Source of the DNA: Takakia lepidozioides
Lineage: Eukaryota > Streptophyta > Takakiopsida > Takakiales > Takakiaceae
Direction of reading: 5' to 3'
DNA length: 64,000 nt
Assembly (NCBI GenBank): GCA_030704615.1
Contig: CM060732.1
Coordinates: 82,359,171 to 82,423,170 of the forward strand
Shown here: positions 33,112 to 44,639 of the stretch, one piece after another
Layout of the letters: each line of letters opens with the position of its first letter
Position numbering within the stretch: position 1 is the first letter of the stretch
Translations under genes and position numbers: made by a program
Notes under the pieces: generated by a model
Seen by the model: only the letters and a program-made list of their open reading frames with translations
The model's database searches: none
What the model was told of the DNA's origin: nothing

Positions 33112-33660
33112 AATCATTTACCATCCAAAATTCAACGGCCGTTCCATTCCGTCCAACGGTGCATGTCCCTTACCAACCAACGGGAAAAACCGGCAGCTAG
33201 TTACATGCTAGCCGACTGATTATGAGGATTTCCGAGTGAAAATTGAAACCTTCGGAAATTTATCGAGTATATTCACATAGGAAATTGACTATTGCAGTTA
33301 CCATTAAGGGGAAGCAACCGACTCCCCAACCCACTTAGCCGGTTGGTTTTCAGAATGAGGGGCCATTGGCTGGTTCAACTGAAATTATTTCCCGGACGCT
33401 GTCCCTTACCATCCAAAGTCCAACGGTTACACAACCATTTACCATCCAAAACTCAATGGCCGTTCCATTCCGTCCAACGGTGCATGTCCCTTACCATCCA
33501 AAGTTCAACGGTTGCACAACCATTTACCATCCAAAACTCAATGGCCGTTCCCTTCCGTCCAACGGTGCATGTCCTTACCATCCAAAGTTCAACGGTGGTT
33601 TGCGTCCAACGGATGGTGGTTTGCGTCCAACGGATGGTAGTCTTTATCCAATGGACGATA
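33112..33660 (+). repeat. CCAACGG-rich tandem repeat cluster
   Basis: A unit of about 85 bp (start ACAACCATTTACCATCC, containing CCGTCCAACGGTGCATG) occurs in tandem at 33431-33515 and 33516-33597, with a partial unit before them at 33400. A separate copy lies at 33116-33182. After the array, a 19-bp unit (GGTTTGCGTCCAACGGAT) repeats at 33597-33635. Open frames here are made by the repeats. Confidence 0.7.
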
Positions 33661-34342
33661 AATTTTAATAGATCTTTCATAGCATTAATTGCTAGGGGAT
33701 AATTGCACACTATAAGAATTACAAGCCCTCATTTGAACGTGCACTTCTTCCACGAGCTCTCAAGGTAAGCCTCCACTATGCCTCCTTGTTGTATTGCAAT
33801 GTTTTTTCATTTTATTCTTTTATTTTGTACTTTGGTGTTTATTTTTTGTTTTTATTTTGTGATCTTAAGTCTAAGGGTGGAGTGTTTGTTGCAGGAAGGA
33901 CATACGTTGCAAATACGGATCGGCCCGTCGGCGAGAATCGCAGTACGAACGTGTCGTCATTATACTTGTCGGGTATGATGTTTCTACCATCTACGATATT
34001 ATGATTTTGACATTCATAAGTAATGTAACTTTGGGATTATACAATTGTGTAAAATACAATTGAATATGCTTGAATATATATACATATATATTTATATATA
34101 GAATATACCATCTTCGAATGAATAAATATTACAAGTGTAAATATTTGTTATCCGATATTATTTTTGGATAACATGAAGATGAGATCTCACATACAAATAT
34201 TTACGTGGATTTTGGATCCTACTAAGAATTTGGATGCCGCACTTTTTTATTGACTTAAAAATGTCGGTTTTTCAATGCATCGCGTACTACTTTATCAAGA
34301 TGGGATATTATTTTCAATCAGTAAGTGACATATTATTAAAGC
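33661..34342. other. AT-rich intergenic; no gene seen
   Basis: The sequence is AT-rich with TATA-type runs (about 34070-34100). Nothing recognisable. Confidence 0.4.
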
Positions 34343-34354
34343 ATTATGAATCAA

Positions 34355-34536
34355 GACACCAAGTTGTAGCCCGGTGATAATGGGCACATACCACCTACGG
34401 AAGTGGTTGTGGGTTCAATCCGCCCTTGGTGTCACAAAGGTGTCCACCTTCCTAGCGGAAGGCAATAATCCTTCGGGATGAAGAAACGCCATAATTTACG
34501 CTTCCTTCGGGAGGCGTCAAATATTTAATATTAAAT
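34355..34536 (+). mobile_element. tRNA-derived SINE, copy 2
   Basis: A box TAGCCCGGTGATAATGGG at 34367 and a strong B box GGTTCAATCC at about 34414. The 3' body ends CTTCGGGAGGCGTC followed by an AT-rich tail. Exact 12-bp direct repeats ATTATGAATCAA flank it at 34343-34354 and 34537-34548, which fixes the ends (182 bp). Confidence 0.9.
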
Positions 34537-34548
34537 ATTATGAATCAA

Positions 34549-35625
34549 ACAATACTTTTAGGGTTTAGGCGATACTATGGATCAACCCTTTCATTACTTT
34601 ATTACTGATTGTATTGAGTCCATATACCTCCAATGATATGTGAACGACTTAAATTATATATTATCAATTGATTGGGCATTATTATGGTCGGTGCACCTAT
34701 TCAATAGCTGCTTGAATATGTAAATTGTTACATATTCAATGTTGGATGGGACACGATGAATCTCATTCATTATTCTGGTTCAAACCAGTATTGTACTGTT
34801 ATGTCCATTTTAACATATCAGACTGGTCATGGTATGCCTAATGGACCTTTAATGCCAAGCTGATAGTGCCTAGTGTAGATCCACAGTGGCCGTGTGGGTA
34901 GGGTACATGGCTGGTATGAGTATTCATATGTAGGACATACCCTGATCCTAGGCATGAGTAAGTCAAATTTTAAATGGAGATACTAGGTCTATATGTGCAA
35001 CTGTATGGTATGTACATATTAGAAGTATATATTGTGTATAGATAGGATATGTAGAGAATGATTTCTTCATTTTTTTTTAATAAAATTTGCAAAGATATAG
35101 TGCTATTTTCTACATTAATGCACAAATGTGAATAAGGATAAGCACAAAAAAAATGTATCGTTACACATACCTATGCTAGCTTGGGTTCATCAATCCTCAC
35201 TACATGTTTCAAGCCGAGTATGAAAATAGTCCATACTTAGACTGGTATGGTAGGTAGGGAGTAGGTCCAATGTTCAAAACCTGGGGGTCCAGGGTATAGT
35301 CGGGGTATAAGCCCCAAGACATACCCAACCGGTCTGTTCTACAATACCATTTACTCATACTTAGGCGCAAAGTAATATATCAGTACAACACTGTTTCGAA
35401 CATGAAAGAATATTATTTATGCAAATTACATTAGAACAAACGGAATCATATATATATATATAACGCCAACCAAAGCTAGCATAAATAAGAACCTCTTCCC
35501 CTTGCGGGTACTGCCTCATTTCAGGGGTGGGCTCTATCCGACGGAGTCACTGATTACATGGGACTATCATAACAATGTTAATTCAGTAGGTGGTGGATAA
35601 AAATATTATGTCACAATGACAACCA
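34549..35625. other. AT-rich intergenic; no gene seen
   Basis: No convincing reading frame. A TA microsatellite lies near 35449-35462. Confidence 0.35.
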
Positions 35626-35772
35626 AGTTGTAGCCCAGTTGTAATGGATACATACCATCTCGGAAATGGTTGTGAGTTGAATCCACCGATTGGTGTCACA
35701 AAAGTGTTCACCTTCATACTGGAAGGCAGTAGCCCTTCGTGTCAAGAAACACCATTATTTTACGCTTCACTA
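35626..35772 (+). mobile_element. tRNA-derived SINE, copy 3
   Basis: A box TAGCCCAGTTGTAATGG at 35631 and a body like copies 1 and 2 (GTTCACCTTCATACTGGAAGG). The B box is mutated (GAGTTGAATCC) and the 3' end is shortened. No clear flanking duplication. Confidence 0.75.
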
Positions 35773-38700
35773 ACCCGCATATTGAATAGGAATATAATAG
35801 GTCTAATCATGTAATAGTTAAAATTTTGCAAACCTACTATTTTGATATACATAAGATTTTTGTTTGTTTGCTATTGTGTGTTGGCGGATCAATATGTAAA
35901 ATTGTGATGGGTTCAACATGATTATTACTGTCAAATAAAGTATGGAATGCGACTCTTCCGGTTTGCTCCTCGGTTTGAGCCAGATCGTAGACCTCCACCA
36001 AGACCTCCACCAAGACCTCCACGTCGTCGAGCCCCTGACATTGTTCCGACCCTGGCCACCCCATGGACATGACAATTACATTTCAGTGGATCTGGTAGTC
36101 GACTGATACATCAGACAGTTGCATTAGAGTTGCATCAAGATATCGCTGGTCCTTCGATCATACCTATTGGAGCCTCCATTCCATGTCGCATTATTATTGA
36201 TGATGATGATGATGATGAGGTTCTTCATCGTGAAGACACGTATCCCGTTCCTGACCCAAATGTTCACCCCCCTCTTACTGAGAATGAGTTTGGTGCGGCA
36301 TTGGAGAGTATTGAGCTAGTAATTCATGGTCACAGTGATATACCCAAGATGACTCCAGCTCATAGTATAGTCTCTATGACTGTTGATGTCGATGTGAATA
36401 TTGCCCATACTATATAGTCAGGTCATGTTGACATGCATGCACCCATACGTGTCCCTATTGACCCGCATTCATACGTCAGATGGTTTGTTACTCCGGTGCC
36501 GAGCTCTCGTCAGAGATTGTCCATATGTGATTTAGAGGCGGGTTCTGGTGCATATGACCGTCGTAGGTGACAGTACTGGTGGGGCATGACCTATCTGGCA
36601 TCTGTTGTCAATTGGTGTACCGATGGCTGAATGTCATGATAGTGAGATCTCTAGGGTCATTCAATACATTGGCCAGAGTACATAGCACCGTCATTTGGCA
36701 CACGTCGACATTGTTCAGACTTGGGATGTATGGCATATTATTCGTGACTGTGAGGCAGAGCGTGTATTGACAAAGATACGACAATGTTTTGACCCTACAC
36801 GGATTGCGGCATTGATGGTTGATACTGGGACGACTCACAACACTTTGAGATTTCTTAAGTCGTTTGACGTGTATGACGTTTTCAAGAACGTTAATTCCAC
36901 AAATGTCGTACAACGGATGAAGGTTAGTTTTAATTTATTGGTTTGTGCATACATATTTATATTACGTTTGTGAGTTTATTGTTGTTATATTTAGGAGTTC
37001 TATACCGAGGCTTCAGCATCAGGGCTTGGTTGGGGCCGCACGGATGGTGTTACATGTGGTGTGCAAATTGATAGCATTGAGGCATGGGTCACATATATGA
37101 TATTGTGTTATCAGAAGCGCTATGGTTGCCGAGTTGGTGATGAAGTAGTTGTCAAACTTGGTATCGACTCGCGACTCCACTATGGCGAAGGCGGACATGT
37201 TTATTCAATTCCAAACATTTGGTTGCAGTAACGTAATCTTTATAACCATTGTAAGATACACGTCACTCCATTCATGTTAATTATTAATGTGATTATTTTT
37301 CTTTCAAGTATGTGATGTTGCATTGGAGTTGCTTTTTGACCGCGGGTTGTTATAATGTATATCCATTGCCAAGTGGGAGGGTAAGGATGCTGGCCCTGAG
37401 GTTATCGCTCATATTGCCAACACGGAGGCGTTTCCGGTTGGAGGTCATCTCTTCGACCAGTTGGGGCAATTTATGACACATGGGCTGAGCATGTCACATG
37501 GACGTCATGTACGCTTCACTCTTGTGGAGTGTCATGATCTACATTGTATATATGCTCTCGTTTGCAGAGGTGGAGTGTCCGCCACTGGCACATCGTTTTG
37601 CCCTTGGTACCGTTACCAAAGCCACTTCCAGCTACATCACTCACCTACATGTGGTTGAGCCTTTTGATATCATTTTGTCCGTGTCAACTCGGTATGCTAC
37701 TCGAATTGACATCATTATGGTACGTGTTGATAAATTCATCATACAATTTATATATATATAATTTTGTTCAAAATATCAATGATAAGTTCTGTATAAATCA
37801 ATGAAGTCTCATTGGTCATTTTCATGTTACTAATATGTAAGTTGATGCGATGTGTCAGGAATTGAACCCATGGTTTGAAGGGATGTCATACGATGAGCCC
37901 ATTAGCTGTTGTACAGAGGCATACCGTGAAAAGGCCACACATATGAAGGTATTGCGAAATTGGCCCATGGATCGTGCTAACTCGAGCAAGGTAATTTGTC
38001 TACCCAATGTTTAAATGATATTCAATGTTTGTAAATTATATTATTTTATTTTATAAATCGTTATTTGTATGATGTATATGATAAGCAGACACTACAGTGT
38101 CACTGTTTTATTATATTACTAATTTGTGTTGTAAATACATTCAAATTTAGGTGAACCCCCCCCCCCCCCGCCCATGAGTGCATTATCATATTGCGCCAAG
38201 CATGCCATCATCCGCACCGTGCTTAAGATAATGCGATACTTGCAGAGGATGGCACATGAGGCAGACAAGATCCATCATGTTCCAACAGACGTCCCAAGTC
38301 GGTTCCGACAGATACATAACCTCCTCATGGTAATTTATTTTTCAGAACTATATATAATTATTAATTTAGTAATGTACCATAATATAATTATACTAGATAT
38401 TACATGCTCATATCATATGGATTTAATTATTTTTCATTGCATACCATAACAATATTTTAATACGAGTTTGTGGTGAAATGATATGCATGTAGGGGCCAGA
38501 ATTTCAAGTTTCATGTCGGGTGGATACTCATACTTACAAAGGCACCAAGTACACGGATATCTTGTATGGGCAATCGGATGGTGTGATCTCCGATAGGATA
38601 TTGGCGCAACATCGATTGTTTCTTTCGGTAAAATCGAAAACTATATATTGTCTTTGATAATTTTCATGTTTATGGAACGTCCATTATATATATTATGTTA

Positions 38701-39393
38701 TTGTTTTATATATAATATGATTGTGGTGTGTGTAGATCATCGCAGGCTTTCCTACCCCCGACCGCTTTGAGTACACTCAAAAAATGTGGGATTGTTATCA
38801 GCGATTTGACTACATACAACAACATTATGATGCATTGGAAGCAGGCACTGAGCCTACTGGCGAAGATTTGTTCGTAAATTTTCACATGCATTGGTTCATA
38901 CAAATTGGTTTATTGGTATCCACAAATATTTTATACCATCACTAAAAATAAAATTGATATGTATAGCATTGCATATTTGACAAAGGAGTGGCATGCAACT
39001 ATGGCCATTGGGGATATTGTTACACCTTATATCCATATACAAGGAGCACATGCTGGACAGATTGCTGCTTTGTTGCATGTCGGTGTGACTATTGGCCGCA
39101 TGAAGAACGAGGTGCTTGAGAGAAACACAGAGAGATGAAAAACTTGCGTACAGCACAAGGGACCGGTCGAGGTGGTCCGGATGCTCATGTCCGACAGGTA
39201 CAAAATGCAAGTTTATTTTCAGGTTGCATCAGCTTTGTACTATACATATGATATAATGAATACGTAATTATAATTTTGTTGTGGTCATATATAAACTGCA
39301 GAGTGGGATCGTATGTGCTTTGACGCAAAGATGAGAACGTTATACATCAAGTTACACTTGATTCTGGATGATCTCATATCGGTGAGTACATAT

Positions 39394-39401
39394 CATTTGC
39401 A
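39394..39401. repeat. 8-bp target-site duplication, left copy
   Basis: CATTTGCA, repeated at 42735-42742. Removing 39402-42742 would restore a continuous intron beginning GTGAGTACATATCATTTGCA and ending before 42921. Confidence 0.75.
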
Positions 39402-42400
39402 CCCGGTTATCAGCGTCACGTCCGTCAGTCAGCGTCAGATCACGTCAGACGCTGACGCTGACGGGACCTCCTTCACGTCAGGTTTCGGGAATATTCTAGT
39501 AAAAAAAGTATCAGGTAAAATATTGTCACTTAAGCAGCCACGTCGCCGACACGGTGGCGGTGGCAAATACATTTTGAAAAATAATAAAATGAAAGCGACC
39601 GCCAATTATGGCGGTCGCTTTATATTTCAAAAATTTAGAAATAAGAGCAACTGCCAATTCTGGCGGTCGCTTTATATTTCAGAATTTTAGAAATAAGAGC
39701 GACCGCCAACAAGGCGTTCGCTTAAAAAATATTTATAAAAAAACAAAATTGGCGGTCGCCTAATTCTTAAAAAAGAAATAGCAACCTCCGTACTGGCGGT
39801 CGCATAATTTTAAGAATATATAAAAAACAAGCGACCGCCAGAATTGGCAATCGCTTGTTTTCAATAATATATAAAAAACAAGCAACCGCCATAATATGGC
39901 GGTCCCTTTATCTTACAAATATATTAAAAAAACTAGCAACCACCTTACTATGGCGGTAGCTTTATTTTAAAAATGTATTAAAAAAAACCAGCGACTGCCA
40001 TAATATGGCGGTCGCTATATTTTAAATATATTAAAAAAACCAGGCGGTCACTTTAATTTAAAAAAAAAACAAAACAAAACAAAACAGCGACTGCCATAAT
40101 ATGGTGGTCGCTTTTTTTTTTAAAAAATTAGAATATTTTAAAAATAACTATTTTAAACTTTTTTAAACTTTTTAAACAACTAAAAAATAATATTAATTTC
40201 AGAAAATGCAGCGGCCGCCAGTAATATCGGTCGCTGCATTTTATTCATTTATTCACTTCATTTATTCATTTTGTTTTTCTTTTTTTTTCTTCTTTTTTCT
40301 TCTTTTTATAAGGGATAAGGGGCCCTGAAAATTTAAAATAGAGCGACCGCCAGTAATGACGATCGCTTTTATTTTTTATTTATTTAAATAGAGTGACCGC
40401 CATTATTGGTGGTCATTTTTTTAAAAACAAAATAAACCGGCCGCCATTATTGGCGGTCGCTTCTATATTTTTAATTTCTGAAAATACAGCGACCGCCAGT
40501 AATGGCGGTCGCATTTTTTTTTAAAACAATAATAGAGCGACCACCATTATTGGCGGGCGCTTTTGTTTTTTATTTATTTTTAAATAGAGCGACGACCATT
40601 ACTGGCGGTCGCTTGTATATTTTTAATTTCTGAAAATGTTGCGACCGCCTGTTTCGGTGATCACTTTTATTTTTCTTTTTTTAAAATAAAACGACCGTCA
40701 ATACTAGTGGTCGCTTGTATATTTTTAATTTCTGAAAACATTGCGACGGCCAGTAATTGCGTTCGCTTTTATTTTTTTTGTTTTTTTAATTGAGTCATTA
40801 CTGGCTTTTTTGTTGTTTTTTTAAAATGTAGCGACCGCTATGGTGGCGGTCGCTTCTAGAAGGTGTACCTTACGCGTGGACCGCGAAATGGGAGGGGTAG
40901 GGAGATAAGCAAAGGGAGATTTATTCTCCCCTCATTTCCTCTTCACACAACTTATGTGCGACCGCCATTATTGGCGGTCGCTTTTGTTTTTTATTTATTT
41001 TTAAATAGAGCGACGGCCTTTACTGGCGGTCGCTTGTATATTTTTAATTTCTGAAAATGGTGCAACCGTCGTTAATTGTTTAATTTTTTAAATAGAGCGA
41101 CCGCCATTACTGGCGGTCGTTTTTTTGTTGTTTATTCTAAATGTAGCGACCGCCATAGGATGGTCGCTTCACTTTTTAGAAAAACTTAACAGAGCGACCG
41201 CCGTAATGGCGGTCGCATTATCTTTTAAAAAAACGAAAATAAAAGACAGCCATAAGGCGGTCGCTTCATTTTTTTTTCTAAACGATTTAAGGAAATTGAA
41301 AAAAAAAAACGTAAGCAAGCGACCGCCGAATTGGCGGTCGCTTCAGTTTCTTGGAAAGTGAAGAAGAGCGACCGCCGTATGGCAGTTTTTTTTTGTTTTT
41401 TTTTAAAACTAAAATAAACAAATTTTATTTATATTAAATTTACTTATTTTTTAATGTTTGTTTTGAAGGAGCGACTGCCATATTGGCGGTCGCCCTAGTT
41501 TTTTTAAAAGCGAAAAAGAGTGACCGCCATCGGGCAGTGGCCTCATTTTTTAAAGAAATAATAAATTTTATTTTTAATTTTTTAATTTTTTTAATTTAAA
41601 GGATCGACCGCTGTATTTGCGGTCGCTTCACTTTCTTAAAAAGCGGAGAAGAGCGACGGCGGTCGCTTCATTATTTTATTTTAAAAAAACTTATTTTAAA
41701 ATTTAACTTTATTTTTTTATTTTTTTTAAAAAAAATAACAAAAACTAAACTAAATACCTTAAAGGAGCGACCGCCGTATTGGTGGTCGCTTCAGTTTTTT
41801 AAAAAGCGAAAAAGAGCGACCCCAATATGGCGGTCGCTTCATTTTTAAAATAAATAAACGAAAATGAGCGACCACCATAGTGGCGGTCGCTCCATTTTTT
41901 ATTTTATTTTTTAAATAATGACCGCCGTATTGGCGGTCGCTTCATTATTTTAAAAAACCAAAAAAGAGCAACCGCCGTATTGGCGGTTGCTTTATACATG
42001 TTTTTTTTTTTTTTAAAGACTGCCATAGTTGCAGTCGTTTCATTTAAATTTCTTTTTTTAAAAAACGACTGCCGCTAAATGGCGGCCGCTAAATTTAAAA
42101 AAACAAAACGAGCGACCGCCATTTGGCGGTCGCTGCATTTTGTTTTTAAAAATTAATGAAGCGACGGTTTGGCGGTCGCTTCATTTTAGAATCAAAATAA
42201 AAATATGCGACGGCCGGCGAATGGCGGTCGTTGTGTTTTTTAAGATATTCTTTAAACTACGAGCGACTGTCAATTTGGGCAGTCGCTTTATTTTTAAGAC
42301 TAATAATTTTCAAGCAACCGCCCGTCGTTTAATTTAAAATATATTAAATTGCTAGCGACCGCCAATATGGGCAGTCGCTCCATTTAAAACTTCATAAATT

Positions 42401-42734
42401 GCCGGCAACCACCAATATAGGCGGTCGTTTAATTTAATAAAATATTAAATTACAAGCGACCGCCAATATGGGTGGTCGCTTGATTTAAAAAATAATAACT
42501 TTTAAGCGTCCGTATTTTTGGGCGGACGTATTTTTTCAAATAAATTAATAAATTTTAATAATTGGTCACGTCTGTGTTACACCGTGGCTGCCATGTTATT
42601 AAAAAGGATAAAAATAAATCGTAAAAATCAAATATATTATTTTTTAAATTACTTGGGTAAACGTCCGGATTCGACGTGAAGTGACGTGACGGCTGACGTG
42701 TCCGGGCCACGTCACGTCAGGAATGATAACTAGA
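39402..42734. mobile_element. Palindrome-array element (non-autonomous DNA transposon)
   Basis: A 3,333-bp insertion flanked by CATTTGCA. Its ends are short inverted repeats sharing GTTATCA (CCCGGTTATCAG left; TCTAGTTATCAT right, read on the minus strand), followed by CGTCA/TGACG-rich blocks (39412-39480 and 42665-42722). From about 39595 to 42530 the interior is dozens of palindromes with arms GCGACCGCCA and TGGCGGTCGC and a 2-5 bp centre, separated by AT-rich spacers of roughly 20-60 bp. An example with full symmetry is 39595-39618. Eight-bp duplications fit hAT-like elements; palindromic subterminal arrays are also known from CACTA elements, but no CACTA ends or 3-bp duplication are seen. 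There is no ORF of its own, so it must be moved by proteins made elsewhere. Confidence 0.8.
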
Positions 42735-42742
42735 CATTTGCA
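42735..42742. repeat. 8-bp target-site duplication, right copy
   Basis: CATTTGCA, identical to 39394-39401. Confidence 0.75.
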
Positions 42743-43674
42743 TGTATATTCATTCCATCACAATAATGTTTGTAATTGTGAATATGTACTAATTGTATTT
42801 GCAAATGATTGTTGTAATACTTATTTGTTGTCAATTTAGTTATATACTACTATCTATGATCAATTCAATATTCTCATGTTGTGTATTTGAACCGTGTATT
42901 TATTCTAAATTTTCCTATAAGGTTTACAAGCAGCGGCGTTGGCATGGCCCTGCAATCCTTGCGGCTTTGATGAAGGAATTTACAGGGCGTCAACTATTGG
43001 TAAAAATGAGAGCACACCCTTGCAGATACAACAGACATTTCGCAACTGGATATATCATAAACGTGCACAGGAACACGCCCCTTTGCAGGTAAATACCACT
43101 CCATGACTGTACATGTAATGGATATAATTGTAAGTTTGATTTTCAAATCTGTATGTTATTTGGATTTCTTGACATTCATTTCGGCATGTGTTACATATGT
43201 AGTGGAGGATGTTGGTGAGGTAAAGATCCTTGACAAGTGTAGCCCAGGAGGCTGAGGCTAACCGTCATGTGTTTTCTCGGTCGAAGAGGCGTGCGCAACC
43301 TCTTCCACCTCACGAAAGTATTGACCCTTTAGCCCCGATTACACATGCTATAGTTGTAGGTCGTGGAGGCCGTGTCAGCCGTGGAGGTCGTGGAAGTCGG
43401 GCACTACCTCTTCCACTTGACGAGAGTATTGATCTTTCAGGCCCCATTACACATACTACAGTTGCAGGTCGTGGAGATCGGGGCCGTAGAGGCCGTGGAG
43501 GTTGGGCACCGGCGAGACCACGGCCCTCATTTACACATTCCATTATGGATTAGTTCACTACGAGCATATCGGATATACACCATTATATTCACATAGTGAT
43601 GTATCTCTCATATATTGTGGGTGGTGATGTGTCAAATTATGTGTGTATATGTGTATTATGTGTGTACTTTGCAC

Positions 43675-44520
43675 GAGCAAGTAACACCTACATTCATACG
43701 TCCTATAGTACCATATACCATAAAAGTCATTGCACTCGTGAACTTACAAAACACGATCCATATTATTTTAGTTGAATTTGAAACTTTACATGAGCAACTA
43801 ACACCTACATTCATAGGTCCTGCAACAATATCATGAACAACAAAAATCGTTGCACCAGTGAACTTTAAAAACACCGTCCGTATGATTTTTGTTCGATTTG
43901 AAACTTTACTTGAGCAACTAACACCTACATTCATAGGTCCTGCAACAATATCATGAACAACAAAAATGGTTACACCAGTGAACTTAGATAACACCATCCG
44001 TATGATTTTAGTTCGATTTGAAACTTTACATGAGCAACTAACACCTACATTCATATATCTTGCAAAAGTATCATGAACAACAAAAATCATTACACCAATG
44101 AACTTAGATAACACCATCCGTATGATTTTAGTTCGATTTGAAACTTTACATGAGCAACTAACACTTACATTCTTATGTCCTGCAAAAGTATCATGAACAA
44201 CAAAAATCGTTACACCAGTGAACTTAAGAACAACATCCGTATGATTTAGTTGGATTTGAAACTTTACATGAGCAACTAACACCTTCATTCTTATGTCCTG
44301 CAAAAGTATCATGAACAACAAAAATCATTACACCAGTGAACTTAGAGAACACCATCCGCATGATTTTAGTTGGATTTGAAACTGTACATGAGCAACTAAC
44401 ACCTACATCCCTATGTCTTGTAAAAATATCATAAGCAACAAATTTTATTACATCGATCTATTTACAAAACTCCATCTGTATGATTTTAGTTGGGTGTGAC
44501 ACTTTGCACAAGCAATTACA
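43675..44520. repeat. 120-bp tandem repeat array
   Basis: The motif GAGCAA within the unit recurs at 43675, 43792, 43912, 44032, 44152, 44270, 44390 and (as AAGCAA) 44510, so there are seven units of 117-120 bp. Each also holds ACACCTACATTC and ATCATGAACAACAAAAAT. It fills the gap between the two convergent decayed genes. A minus-strand open frame of 221 codons across it exists only because the unit length is near a multiple of three. Confidence 0.9.
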
Positions 44521-44639
44521 TGTCTCTATATATATATATATATATATAGTTGATATGGTCATGAATAACTAAAACTCGTTGCATTTCCAACAATACATCC
44601 ACACAAATAACAAAACAATGTATACATCAATGAAAGTGA

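Larger units (their letters stand above)
35947..43553 (+). pseudogene. Decayed multi-exon gene of unknown family, probably transposon-encoded
   Basis: Short exons with plant-like GT/AG borders can be read in order: about 36695-36920 (FDPTRIAALMVDTGTTHNTL), 36995-37230 (GDEVVVKLGIDSRLHYGEGG), 37310-37721, 37858-37990 (ELNPWFEGMSYDEPISCC), 38174-38330, 38493-38628 (GPEFQVSCRVDTHTYKG), 38736-38875 (IIAGFPTPDRFEYTQKMW), 38986-39137 (IVTPYIHIQGAHAG), 39302-39381 and 42921-43089; the last, about 43230-43553, encodes an Arg/Gly-rich tail (repeated GRGGR). The N-terminal part has a run of six Asp codons near 36200. In-frame stops (near 36075, 37350) and a frame change near 37560 show decay. The V-x-V-K-L-G-I-D and T-P-Y-I-H-I blocks recall DDE-like transposases of uncharacterised families, but this is only a resemblance. 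A 3.3-kb element interrupts the intron after 39381. Confidence 0.5.

Noticed and set aside
33292-33702. Overlapping frames of 136, 100 and 85 codons
   Set aside because: They follow the CCAACGG tandem repeat in several frames at once.
39595-42530. CRISPR array
   Set aside because: The units are palindromes of varying spacing in a plant nuclear context; spacers are AT-rich and not unique 30-mers of constant length.
39402-42734. CACTA (En/Spm) transposon
   Set aside because: Palindromic repeats would fit, but the ends lack CACTA and the duplication is 8 bp, not 3 bp.
43656-44321. 221-codon minus-strand frame with repeats
   Set aside because: It is produced by the 120-bp tandem array; the repeat unit itself has no protein character.
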